Below, one piece after another: positions 17,627 to 25,655 of a stretch of DNA of 64,000 nucleotides. The notes beneath the pieces are model-generated. The model did no database searches, was not told the DNA's origin, and worked only from the letters and a program-made list of their open reading frames with translations. Both the position numbers and the translations under genes were made by a program. Source of the stretch: Roseivirga seohaensis (lineage in GTDB: Bacteria > Bacteroidota > Bacteroidia > Cytophagales > Cyclobacteriaceae); contig NZ_LRPB01000048.1 in assembly GCF_001592945.1 (NCBI RefSeq), positions 248,001 to 312,000 of the forward strand, given 5' to 3'. The stretch's first letter is position 1. The number at the start of each line of letters is the position of its first letter.

Positions 17627-18739
17627 TTAGCTTCTGGCAGACAAGTTCTCTTTAAAATAAGTCATTATGCGTTCCAATGCACGACCATCTCCATAAATTT
17701 CATCGCAGACAGTGGTCGGCCATCCTTGTTCGAAACCCAGATTGAGTGCTTCTTCAATGCTCTCTCTTTGGCAATCTGTATGGGTGATACTACCATCATG
17801 CTCCCTTCCCTCCTGTCGGGAACCTATGTTGATGACCTGCTTATGAAAATAGGGGGCTTCCATGAGCCCGCTGCTGCTATTGCCGATTACAAATTGACAG
17901 GCACTGAGTGCAGCATAGTAGCCTTGTGCTCCGAGGTTTTCACGAATGACCACCTTTTCGTGATCACGCCACTTTTCTATTACATCCAGAATTTGCTGAT
18001 AACCTGGATCATTATTAGGGTAAGTGATTAACACGGTGTGTCCCCTATCAGTGATGACTTTCAGACTATCATCCATCGCCTGGGCAATATCTTCATCTGA
18101 GCGGGTAACAGGGTGAAAGGTCATCAGGGCAAAAGCGCCCGGAAGTATGCCGGGCACAAAGTGAGCAATGGGTTTTGGTGAGGCCTGGAAATGCTTGATA
18201 GCATCAATGGCCAGTGATCCCGTAAATACCAGTTTTTTCTCATCCAGAACAGGCATTGCCTTCAGGCGCTCAAAGCTGCTCTTTGCTGTAGCTAGGATGA
18301 TATCTGAGAGGTTAGAGATGTTATAACGATAAATATTGTCTACTGCACCTTTAGTCAGATTGCCTCCTCCTGAATGGATGATGGTGACTCCTGCAAAATG
18401 ACAGGCTACTGCAGCGGCATAGGCTTCGGGCCGATCGCCCAGAATAAACATAGCATCCGGCCTCTTCTGCTCCAGAAGTACAGATAATTCTGAAATGAGC
18501 TGTGTGAATTCCTGCTGACCGGGCTCTGTATCTTCTCTGAAAACGTCTATGATAGCACTAATATCTAAGCCATCAGCCCTGATCTCATCAATGGTATGGC
18601 CAAAGCGCTTCAGCAGATGAAGCCCTGACACATAGATGCTGTAGTCAAAGTCTTCAGTGTTTGCTACTGCCGCTATTAACCGCTTCATAATGCCATAGTC
18701 AGACCTAGCTCCTGTAAAAAATCCTATTGTTTTTTTCAC
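17627..18739 (-). CDS. Hydrolysing NDP-sugar 2-epimerase, NeuC/LegG-like, altered active site
   Basis: A 370-residue member of the UDP-GlcNAc 2-epimerase family. It should release a 2-epimerised free sugar (a ManNAc or 2,4-diamino-6-deoxymannose derivative) from its nucleotide for condensation by the synthase encoded next to it. Family landmarks are TGARSDYG at residues 9-16, GDRPEAYAAA near 101, and GNSSSGLMEAP near 290. Two usually conserved positions differ: the expected H-x-H-G-G-E stretch reads HSGGGN (residues 122-127, Asn in place of Glu), and the R-H pair reads Arg138-Tyr139. Asp134 is kept. It overlaps the synthase gene by 4 bases. An altered mechanism or substrate is possible. Confidence 0.82.
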   Translation of the reverse strand: MKKTIGFFTGARSDYGIMKRLIAAVANTEDFDYSIYVSGLHLLKRFGHTIDEIRADGLDISAIIDVFREDTEPGQQEFTQLISELSVLLEQKRPDAMFILGDRPEAYAAAVACHFAGVTIIHSGGGNLTKGAVDNIYRYNISNLSDIILATAKSSFERLKAMPVLDEKKLVFTGSLAIDAIKHFQASPKPIAHFVPGILPGAFALMTFHPVTRSDEDIAQAMDDSLKVITDRGHTVLITYPNNDPGYQQILDVIEKWRDHEKVVIRENLGAQGYYAALSACQFVIGNSSSGLMEAPYFHKQVINIGSRQEGREHDGSITHTDCQRESIEEALNLGFEQGWPTTVCDEIYGDGRALERIMTYFKENLSARS

Positions 18740-19755
18740 GCTAGATGTTCCGGTCTTATTACCCTGTTCCCTTCAATGGTGGTGCTTACTTTTTTACCAA
18801 TTACCTGATCTTGTTCAGTGGGCAGATAGCCAAAACCCGGACGCTTATAGCAGAGGTCTTCCTGGGTAATGATATGCCCAACAGGTAAATCAGTTTTGGC
18901 TACAATACTCTTTCTAGCCACCTTTTTAATACCTATTTCCTTTTCAGTAAAGATTTTCTCGTTGGTTCCCATCAGAGTTTCCACCTTTCTGATTGCCTTT
19001 ACCAAGTCTGCAAACTCTTCAATGGTGGCTGAGGCCTGATGATCAGGGCCTTCGTCATTCTTGTCAAAGGTCACGTGCTTTTCTACCACGGTTGCTCCCA
19101 GGGCTACTGCGGCTATAGAGGCCTCATTACCCAGCATATGATCTGAGTAGCCTACATTTCTGCCAAATCTCTTTCTCAGCTCCAGCATCACATTCAGGTT
19201 GATGTCTTCCGGACTGGCCGGGTAGCTACTCACACAATGCAGGATAGTTATGTCTTTCGGACCCCGTGCTTCAAAAAGAGCAATACCTTTTTCAATCTCT
19301 TCAAAGGTAGACATGCCCGTTGAAAGTATAATCGGCAGGTCTTTCTGTGCCATGAAATCGACCATATCCAGGGTGAAAATTTCTCCTGAAGGAATTTTAA
19401 AGAAGGGCATGGGGATATTATCCCAAAGAAAGTTCAGGCTGTCCATTTCAAAAGCCGAACAGCTATAGTCTACCCCCAGCTCCTTACACTTTTCATACAG
19501 TTTGATATGATCCTGGAAGGGCAGCTGGTAGCGCTTAGACATTTCAATGGGTGACTTGGTTTTGTCCCGGCCTTCCTGGTAGTTGGCCTTGAAGGCGTCC
19601 AGTGAGTAGGAATTGAGTGGATTGCCCATTTGAAATTTCACTGCATCTACGCCTATAGCCGCGAGTGCTTCCACATATTTCAGCGCCACTTCCAGGCTCC
19701 CGTTATGGTTGGGGCCTACCTCAGCGATGATGTAACAGCCTTGCTTATCTTTCAT
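18736..19755 (-). CDS. Nonulosonic acid synthase, NeuB/LegI-like
   Basis: Condenses phosphoenolpyruvate with a six-carbon amino sugar to make a nine-carbon 2-keto acid. It has 339 residues, the standard length. The TIM barrel holds AEVGPNHNG near residue 11, KFQ near 40, the PSGE loop near 121, HCVSSYPASPEDINL near 173, and GYSDHMLG near 196. A C-terminal antifreeze-like SAF domain occupies about residues 280-339. The upstream gene is the ATP-grasp gene (11-base overlap) and the downstream one the 2-epimerase gene (4-base overlap). The presence of dehydratase and aminotransferase genes points to a legionaminic-type acid; NeuB, LegI and PseI cannot be separated with certainty by eye. Confidence 0.9.
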   Translation of the reverse strand: MKDKQGCYIIAEVGPNHNGSLEVALKYVEALAAIGVDAVKFQMGNPLNSYSLDAFKANYQEGRDKTKSPIEMSKRYQLPFQDHIKLYEKCKELGVDYSCSAFEMDSLNFLWDNIPMPFFKIPSGEIFTLDMVDFMAQKDLPIILSTGMSTFEEIEKGIALFEARGPKDITILHCVSSYPASPEDINLNVMLELRKRFGRNVGYSDHMLGNEASIAAVALGATVVEKHVTFDKNDEGPDHQASATIEEFADLVKAIRKVETLMGTNEKIFTEKEIGIKKVARKSIVAKTDLPVGHIITQEDLCYKRPGFGYLPTEQDQVIGKKVSTTIEGNRVIRPEHLA

Positions 19756-20701
19756 AGAAATATAGTTTTATCCCTTTCATGCCTACAATCTCACGTGGTG
19801 TTCCTGTCAGATTGGCTTCTTTGCCCATGGAAAGGTCAATAATTGCTTTTAAATAGTTAAGTCCTGAATTGTGGGTGAAGGGATAGCCTCCTCCAAAGCG
19901 GGGATTGAAGTCGATGAAGTACACTTCACCGGCCTCTGTTTCCATAAAGTCGATGTCCATGTTACCGGTATGCCTGAATTTTGCACTGAGCTCTCTGGCC
20001 ATTTCAACAAAGGCTTCGCTGCTAAAGGACCTTGCCTTGTCTGTTTCTCCTGCCCGCATGGCCATCTTTTCTCTGAAGTGGGCACTGAGAAATTCACCCT
20101 GATAGTTGTTGAAAATATCCATTCCTACTTCCCTGCCTTCTATCATATCCTGCAGCAGGAAGGTATCAAAATCTACCGTTTGGAGGGCTTTAGCATCTCT
20201 GATAATTTCAAGACCGACACTACCGCTTCCCAAAATGGCTTTTTTGATAACCGGGAACCTGATAATCGCTCTGGCCTCTTCTATATTCCAATAAGACCTG
20301 GGCACCCTGATATCATTGGCCAGACACCATGCGTAGCTTTTCTTTTTGTCCAGGCATTGGTTAATTACCCCGGAGTCAGAAACCCAGATGCGCGTGCCCG
20401 ACTCAAGGAACCTTGCCTTATTTTCACTCAGCACAGGTAGCTCAAAGTCCATCAGGGGAATGATCACATCGATCTGATGCTCTTTACAGATTGCCTCCAA
20501 TGCTTTGAGATAATTAGCTTCATTTCCGCTGACATAAGGAGTCAATACAGGTATCACTTTTTCAGATACACTAAATGCCGCTGTATCTCTAGACACATCT
20601 CCTGCAAAAATTGTCAGGTCATAGCCCTCTTGTTCGGCAAGCTCCAGCGCATACTCAATGAGATAGGTTCTTCTTCCGGCATTGGTGAAAAGCAGGTTCA
20701 T
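19745..20701 (-). CDS. ATP-grasp ligase, carbamoyl-phosphate synthase-like
   Basis: A 318-residue ATP-grasp protein. The N-terminal domain (residues 1-110) begins LLFTNAGRRTYL. The ATP-binding part includes the VIKKAILGSGSVG loop near 150 and LLQDMIEGREVGMDI near 181. The metal-binding end is YFIDFNPRFGGGYP near 269. Such ligases join a carboxylate to an amine or similar nucleophile with ATP. It overlaps the PLP-enzyme gene upstream by 4 bases and the synthase gene downstream by 11 bases, so it acts with the nonulosonate pathway, perhaps attaching an amino acid to an amino sugar. Substrates are unknown. This step is absent from the canonical legionaminic pathway. Confidence 0.8.
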   Translation of the reverse strand: MNLLFTNAGRRTYLIEYALELAEQEGYDLTIFAGDVSRDTAAFSVSEKVIPVLTPYVSGNEANYLKALEAICKEHQIDVIIPLMDFELPVLSENKARFLESGTRIWVSDSGVINQCLDKKKSYAWCLANDIRVPRSYWNIEEARAIIRFPVIKKAILGSGSVGLEIIRDAKALQTVDFDTFLLQDMIEGREVGMDIFNNYQGEFLSAHFREKMAMRAGETDKARSFSSEAFVEMARELSAKFRHTGNMDIDFMETEAGEVYFIDFNPRFGGGYPFTHNSGLNYLKAIIDLSMGKEANLTGTPREIVGMKGIKLYFYER

Positions 20702-21537
20702 AGCAGGTTGTTCAGCATTCCACCTGTGTTTACCACCAGGGTGTTGCTCATTTCTTTTCTGTAAAAATACTCGATGCTTTTGGCATTGTAAATAGGATCA
20801 GGCAATACGGATGTTTCTTTGAAAAACCACTGTCGGGCGGCCTCTGTTTCAGGGGTTCTGTCGTGATAGCGACCGGCATAATCATCTACAATCTCCAGCG
20901 GGCTTAACTCGGTCTCCGACCCGGCAAACTCTGCTGCTGCCTGCAGGCAGCGCTCTTTGTCTCTTGCTACTGAAACCCCAATGACCCTTGTCGGCAATTG
21001 CAAAGCTGATACCGCCTTGCAAATTCCAAAGGCCGTAGTGCCGGTACCATAGGGCAAAATGATATGCCCGACCGATCTTAGTGTCTCATTGGCCTGAAAA
21101 AGTGACTTAAAATAGGCACAATATTCTGCTGCAGCTCCGGGGGTATGCCCTCCACCGGGTATCCACAAATAGTCTTTGTATCGCTCTTTCTGCTCGTCAA
21201 TAAAAGCCGTTGCTTCCGCTCCTTTAACAAAGAGCACTTTGGCTCCAAAATCAATACTGGCTTTCAGGTGTGGAAAGTCTCTCTCGTCAACTTCGCTTTC
21301 TGCAATAATGATCAGCACCACTGGCTTGCCCAGGTAGGCTCCGTAAAAGGCGGTGGTCATACAGTGGCTTGAAAAGACAGACCCTAGTGTGATGAACCCG
21401 TTCACCTCAGGTTGCTCTTTAAGAATACCATTGAACTTACGCAGCTTGTTGCCTGATACATAGCTGTGATTCTGCCCTTCATCGAGCAGTAGGTTACCAC
21501 TGTTCAAGCTTTGAATATGATGTTGTAGTGCGATCAA
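20698..21537 (-). CDS. PLP-dependent enzyme, ACC deaminase/D-cysteine desulfhydrase-like (short)
   Basis: A 279-residue fold-type II PLP enzyme. The Schiff-base lysine is Lys31 in SGNKLRKF, followed by a GSVFSSHCMTTAF stretch and a Gly-rich phosphate-binding loop in LPYGTGTTAFG near 185. Relatives such as ACC deaminase and D-cysteine desulfhydrase are about 325-340 residues, so the N-terminal start is shorter here and the C-terminus is trimmed; catalytic motifs remain. It overlaps the ATP-grasp gene by 4 bases, which suggests that it makes or releases a small amino acid used by that ligase. This function is inference. Starts further upstream are blocked by the formyltransferase gene 7 bases away. 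Confidence 0.75.
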   Translation of the reverse strand: MIALQHHIQSLNSGNLLLDEGQNHSYVSGNKLRKFNGILKEQPEVNGFITLGSVFSSHCMTTAFYGAYLGKPVVLIIIAESEVDERDFPHLKASIDFGAKVLFVKGAEATAFIDEQKERYKDYLWIPGGGHTPGAAAEYCAYFKSLFQANETLRSVGHIILPYGTGTTAFGICKAVSALQLPTRVIGVSVARDKERCLQAAAEFAGSETELSPLEIVDDYAGRYHDRTPETEAARQWFFKETSVLPDPIYNAKSIEYFYRKEMSNTLVVNTGGMLNNLL

Positions 21538-21544
21538 AAAAAGA

Positions 21545-22333
21545 TCAGGATTTAAAAAAGGGCTGGGTAGTCATGTAGATTTTATTACCATTGATAACGG
21601 TATAGGCAGACTCGTGACCCGGAAAATCAAGGCCTCTTACCCTTCTGTCCAGCTCTTCCGGAGTAATTATGGCAAGATCAATTTCTTTTCTCTTGTCTAT
21701 CGCCTTTTTGTTAAAGTATTCCTTCTTTTCCCCGTTGGCGATGTACACTGACTGAGGAACAGCTTCAATCGTTTCATCAACGATGCTGTCAATATTATCA
21801 CTAAAGGCCTTAAAGAGAGCAAATTGTGTCTTTCGATAGACTGTGTAGGAGGTGTCTGTGGATTCCAGGTCAAAGAACTCTCTGGCCAGTAAATCTCCTG
21901 CATCAATGGCTTCATTGATGATATGCAAAGTACCGCCACTTTGAGTATCGCCTTCTATAATACAGTGATTGGCAATGTGCAATCCGCTACGGGCGGGCAA
22001 AATACCACCATGCATATTAATAAGGTATTTGGCAAACAGATTGAGGAAGGGAGGCTTGTAAATAATGGAAGCCCTGCAGCTAATACCATAGTCAAAGGCT
22101 CCTGCTTCAAATGCGTCTACTACCTCCTGCTGGCTGTGGAGTGTACGAATACCATATTTCTGTGCCTCGTCATACAGGCATGTTTTATCTTCCCAGGGAT
22201 CATTGGCAAACACCTTGGACCTGGCCAGTGTAAGCACTGCCGCCACTTCTACTTTGGGATGATTATGGAGTACCCTGAAAACCTTAGTGGCCAAAGGAAT
22301 ATCTCCGATTACCAGGAATTTTACTTTACTCAT
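21545..22333 (-). CDS. Sugar N-formyltransferase (methionyl-tRNA formyltransferase family)
   Basis: A 262-residue protein with the formyltransferase fold that uses 10-formyltetrahydrofolate. The catalytic trio is visible as Asn106 and His108 in LINMHGGILPARSG and Asp144 in IDAGD. It lacks room for the full tRNA-binding C-terminal domain of Fmt (about 315 residues), so it is a sugar-modifying type, like the N-formyltransferases of O-antigen pathways. Lying between the aminotransferase and synthase genes, it takes the place where the LegH N-acetyltransferase gene is expected. It likely formylates the 4-amino group of the sugar. It starts 3 bases from the methyltransferase stop. Confidence 0.83.
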   Translation of the reverse strand: MSKVKFLVIGDIPLATKVFRVLHNHPKVEVAAVLTLARSKVFANDPWEDKTCLYDEAQKYGIRTLHSQQEVVDAFEAGAFDYGISCRASIIYKPPFLNLFAKYLINMHGGILPARSGLHIANHCIIEGDTQSGGTLHIINEAIDAGDLLAREFFDLESTDTSYTVYRKTQFALFKAFSDNIDSIVDETIEAVPQSVYIANGEKKEYFNKKAIDKRKEIDLAIITPEELDRRVRGLDFPGHESAYTVINGNKIYMTTQPFFKS

Positions 22334-22336
22334 CTC

Positions 22337-23242
22337 TTATCGTTTTCTGCTATTCCAGATGACGTGTTTGTGCAGTGAACCATTGGCATCAAAATAGTCA
22401 AATACATTTCTTACCTGATCCTCTTTCTCTTCCAGCTCTTCCAGAGAAAACTCACCACGGCTTGTTTTTATTCTGAGTATAGAGGGCAGCAGTGACAGCC
22501 CGTGGTAGTCCAGAAACTCAAAACCGGCTGCTGCCAGGTGGCCTTTCATATCATCTTTGGTAAAGAGCCTGAACTTGAATTCTGTTTTTCCTTTTCCTTC
22601 TTTAAAACGTCTTTCCTCCAGGTTTTCCAGCAGGTCCTCGATCTCATCCAGAATCACTGACTTATAGGTAGCTCCTTCAATATCAGGCTCACTGTTCACC
22701 AGAATACCTCCTGACTTGAGCACCCGATGTGCTTCACCCAGTGCTTTTTCGAAATTTTCGTTGAGGTAATAAAACACGCCAATGGCTAGAGCCACATCTA
22801 CCAGTCCATCAGGAATGGGCAGACTGTCTGCAGAACAGTGTATTACCATCAATCGATCAGTCAGACCGTTTTTCTCTGCGTATTGGGCGAGGTCAAAAAG
22901 GGGCTGAATGTGTGCATCCAGGGCGATCACATTATAGCCTTTGTTGAGCAATAGTTCCGTGAACCTGCCATCACCACAACCAATATCAATCGCGAGTTTT
23001 CCTTCAGGGTTTTCTACTCCTTCTATGAAACCATTGATGGCTTTTTCATAGTAGGGTGTTTCCCAGTAAGACAAATGAAATTTCTGATCCCTGAGTGTTC
23101 TGAGAATGGAGCCAGTTGACATTTTATCATGATATTCTATGCCTAGATTTTTCTCCATCTCTGCGGTATAAATACCTGTCGACTCGAATTCTGAGAGCTG
23201 TGGGGCAGCTTCCAGGACTGTATTTTTCCAATGATCGTTCAT
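22337..23242 (-). CDS. SAM-dependent methyltransferase, class I
   Basis: A 301-residue methyltransferase. Motif I is AIDIGCGDGRF near residue 84, an acidic residue binding SAM ribose follows in VIALDAH, and motif post-I to IV is DVALAIGVFYYL near 149. The first 75 residues are extra N-terminal sequence. It lies 8 bases after the aminotransferase gene and 3 before the formyltransferase gene, so it probably methylates an intermediate or product of the nonulosonate pathway, on O or N. The acceptor cannot be deduced from sequence. Confidence 0.83.
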   Translation of the reverse strand: MNDHWKNTVLEAAPQLSEFESTGIYTAEMEKNLGIEYHDKMSTGSILRTLRDQKFHLSYWETPYYEKAINGFIEGVENPEGKLAIDIGCGDGRFTELLLNKGYNVIALDAHIQPLFDLAQYAEKNGLTDRLMVIHCSADSLPIPDGLVDVALAIGVFYYLNENFEKALGEAHRVLKSGGILVNSEPDIEGATYKSVILDEIEDLLENLEERRFKEGKGKTEFKFRLFTKDDMKGHLAAAGFEFLDYHGLSLLPSILRIKTSRGEFSLEELEEKEDQVRNVFDYFDANGSLHKHVIWNSRKR

Positions 23243-23250
23243 CTCCTTAA

Positions 23251-24393
23251 TTATACTTTAACACTACTTGGGATATTCACTATTCTTTCTTCCAGCCAGA
23301 TACTATTGGCAAGGCTGTCTTTCTGACATTGCTCATACATAGGCAAGCTTGAAATAAGCCTCCATATAGGCCTGGTCATCACTGCCGCATCATTAGTTTC
23401 CTGCAAAAACCGATTTCTTTCTTCAAGATTCTCCAATTCAACACTGATAAGCCAATGGTTCCAGTCAGTGCCGGCAGGAATGGGTTTAAGCCTGGCCGAC
23501 TCCCCGGTAAATACCTCTTGATATGAGGCAAGGAGCACTTTTTTAGCACTCTTTATTTCTTCTATGCGTTCCATCTGAGCACAGGCTAGTGCGGCATTTA
23601 CGTTGGGCATACGAAAATTATAGCCCAGTTCATCATGTACATACTCCCACCTATGGGGTACTTTGGCCGTAGTAGTCAGGTATTTTGCCTTCTCCGCAAA
23701 CTGCGCGTCTTTCGACACTATGGTTCCACCTCCTCCGGAGGTAATGATCTTATTACCGTTAAAGCTGAAAGCTCCGGTCTGGCCAAAGCTACCCGCAGAC
23801 TGGCCTTTGTATTTACTACCCAGGGCTTCTGCGGCATCTTCTACTACTTGGATTTTCCAGCGATCACAAATAGCAACTATCTCGTCTATGCGACACATGT
23901 ACCCAAAGGTATGCATCGGTACACAGGCGGCTATTCTCCTTCCTGTTGATTTGTTAAAACACCCTTCTTCACGCAGCTCCCCAAACTCATCCAGAAAGGC
24001 GGACAGTGCCAGAGGAGACATGCCCATGGTATCTAGGTCCACATCAATAAACACAGGCCGGGCAGAATTGTAGGCAATGGCATTGGCCGTAGCCACAAAA
24101 GTAAGTGCCTGAGTCAGTACCTCTGTACCCTTGCTCACTCCGGCCAATCGCATGCCCACCTGTAGTGCTGCCGTACCATTGACCACTGCAACAGCCTTGG
24201 CGGTTTCTGTATAGCGAGCCATCTCTGCCTCAAAGCGATCTACATAGGCGCCCACAGAAGACACAAATGTGGTATCAATTGTGTCCGCTAAGTAGTTCTT
24301 TTCATTTCCTGAAAAACAGGGTTCGTGCAATGGTGTAAAATCACGATTGCCGTTTATCTCCTTTATCTGCGCTATGGTCTTGCTATAAGTCAT
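23251..24393 (-). CDS. DegT-family sugar aminotransferase, LegC-like
   Basis: A 380-residue PLP-dependent aminotransferase. The Schiff-base lysine is Lys215 in FSFNGNK, followed by a Gly-rich SGGGG. VNGTAALQVG near 71 and VVEDAAEALGS near 183 hold PLP. It is clearly a second copy of the fold encoded at 1181-2317, but it differs in composition and detail, so it is not a recent duplicate. It follows a 4,6-dehydratase gene, as LegC follows LegB, and would put the 4-amino group on the keto sugar. LegC is the preferred role. The nucleotide (GDP or UDP) is unproven. Confidence 0.88.
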   Translation of the reverse strand: MTYSKTIAQIKEINGNRDFTPLHEPCFSGNEKNYLADTIDTTFVSSVGAYVDRFEAEMARYTETAKAVAVVNGTAALQVGMRLAGVSKGTEVLTQALTFVATANAIAYNSARPVFIDVDLDTMGMSPLALSAFLDEFGELREEGCFNKSTGRRIAACVPMHTFGYMCRIDEIVAICDRWKIQVVEDAAEALGSKYKGQSAGSFGQTGAFSFNGNKIITSGGGGTIVSKDAQFAEKAKYLTTTAKVPHRWEYVHDELGYNFRMPNVNAALACAQMERIEEIKSAKKVLLASYQEVFTGESARLKPIPAGTDWNHWLISVELENLEERNRFLQETNDAAVMTRPIWRLISSLPMYEQCQKDSLANSIWLEERIVNIPSSVKV

Positions 24394-24428
24394 TTTTAAT
24401 GGGTTTCTATCCTGCTTTATCCAGCAGT

Positions 24429-25622
24429 TTACATTTTACTATCCAAGTATTTCCCAGTCTCCAGATGACCAAAGCCCGGAATCATCTCATGAAAGAGACT
24501 AACGATTTCATCCTTCCTCCAGGCTCCTCGAGTGATCATTTGTTGAATTCGCCTCTCGAAATGATTCAGTTTTTCATCATCAAAGGATAGCTCGTTTTTG
24601 ATGATTCCCAGGTTGGCAAAGCGCTCCATATCCAGTGTTTCGCTTTCAGTAAAAAACTCTTCAAAGTCTTTTTCACCCGTTGTATCGCTTGGAGTAAACA
24701 GGCAGGGCCATTGCTTTTTGGCAGGTAATCCATGCACGAGAGACCTTGCTTCTTCTTCTGTCTCACAAAGATATGGCTCAAAGCCCCTTTGCTCTAGGTA
24801 TTTCACAGCTATGCTGGAAAAGGTGGTGAGATGAAGTGAGTCACTGAGTTTAGGAAAGAATATGTCCCTATTCTCACCAAATACACATGACATCAGACAT
24901 AGTTCTCCAGACTCCTGGGGGGTTACAAAGTAGCGTTTAATATCGTTGGGAGCCACAATAGGTTGTTGCTTGGCAATGCGCTGATTAAAACCGTGTAAAA
25001 GTGAGCCGTCAGAAAAAGCTACATTGGCAAAACGGGCTGTTGAAATATCGATCTGCTGACTTCTGCGCATCAGAAAAAGCTCCATAATGCGCTTAGATCC
25101 ACCCATCATATTTACTGGATTGGCGGCCTTATCGGTAGAAACACAGAAATACTTTTTGGCACCTTTTTCTATGGACTGGCCAATGGTCTTATCGGTATTG
25201 AAGACATTGACATTGATCATACGCATCAGCGTGAATGGATCTTTCTCGCTTCTTACATGCTTAAGTGCCGACAGGTTGAGTACATAGTCATAGACTCCAT
25301 CCTGATTAATAAAAGTATTGTATTCTGCTGAACCAATGTCCAGCGCGAAAGTCCCGAAATCACCTTCTATGTATCCGAATGAAGATCTGATATCTCTTAC
25401 CAGTTCTACAAGGTTATTCTCAGAGATGTCTACTACATGTAGCTTTCGGGGCGTACGCTTAAATATCTCCTTTACTACTGCCTGACCAATTGACCCGGCT
25501 CCTCCCAAAACCAGAAAGGTGGATTCGCTTACAATCTGGCTGAGTTCCTCTTCCGATGCTTTAATATCCGACTCAAACAAAGGGCTTTGGCGGCCAATCA
25601 GATCAAGTAGTTGTAAGTTCAT
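24429..25622 (-). CDS. NDP-GlcNAc 4,6-dehydratase, LegB-like
   Basis: A 397-residue soluble dehydratase. The NAD(P) motif LVLGGAGSIGQAVV lies near residue 37. The catalytic set is Ser in CVSTDKAANPVN and Met-x3-Lys in MMGGSK (Met in place of Tyr), the Ser-Met-Lys arrangement of CapD/WbpM/LegB enzymes. Unlike the PglF-like protein encoded at 1-1184, it has no N-terminal membrane helices. It starts the nonulosonate pathway by forming the 4-keto-6-deoxy sugar, and the aminotransferase gene follows 35 bases later. The C-terminal 110 residues form an extra helical part seen in the longer family members. LegB is the preferred role. Confidence 0.87.
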   Translation of the reverse strand: MNLQLLDLIGRQSPLFESDIKASEEELSQIVSESTFLVLGGAGSIGQAVVKEIFKRTPRKLHVVDISENNLVELVRDIRSSFGYIEGDFGTFALDIGSAEYNTFINQDGVYDYVLNLSALKHVRSEKDPFTLMRMINVNVFNTDKTIGQSIEKGAKKYFCVSTDKAANPVNMMGGSKRIMELFLMRRSQQIDISTARFANVAFSDGSLLHGFNQRIAKQQPIVAPNDIKRYFVTPQESGELCLMSCVFGENRDIFFPKLSDSLHLTTFSSIAVKYLEQRGFEPYLCETEEEARSLVHGLPAKKQWPCLFTPSDTTGEKDFEEFFTESETLDMERFANLGIIKNELSFDDEKLNHFERRIQQMITRGAWRKDEIVSLFHEMIPGFGHLETGKYLDSKM

Positions 25623-25655
25623 GTCGATGCTATTCGAAATTCGGTCTATTTAATT

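Noticed and set aside
19871-20440. A 189-codon plus-strand ORF
   Set aside because: It lies wholly antisense to the ATP-grasp gene, which has clear domain motifs; the protein has no recognisable feature and is a by-product of the G+C-rich sequence.
1181-24393. Recent duplication of the two DegT aminotransferase genes
   Set aside because: They share the fold and the NGNK motif but differ widely elsewhere and in G+C content, so they are separate family members.
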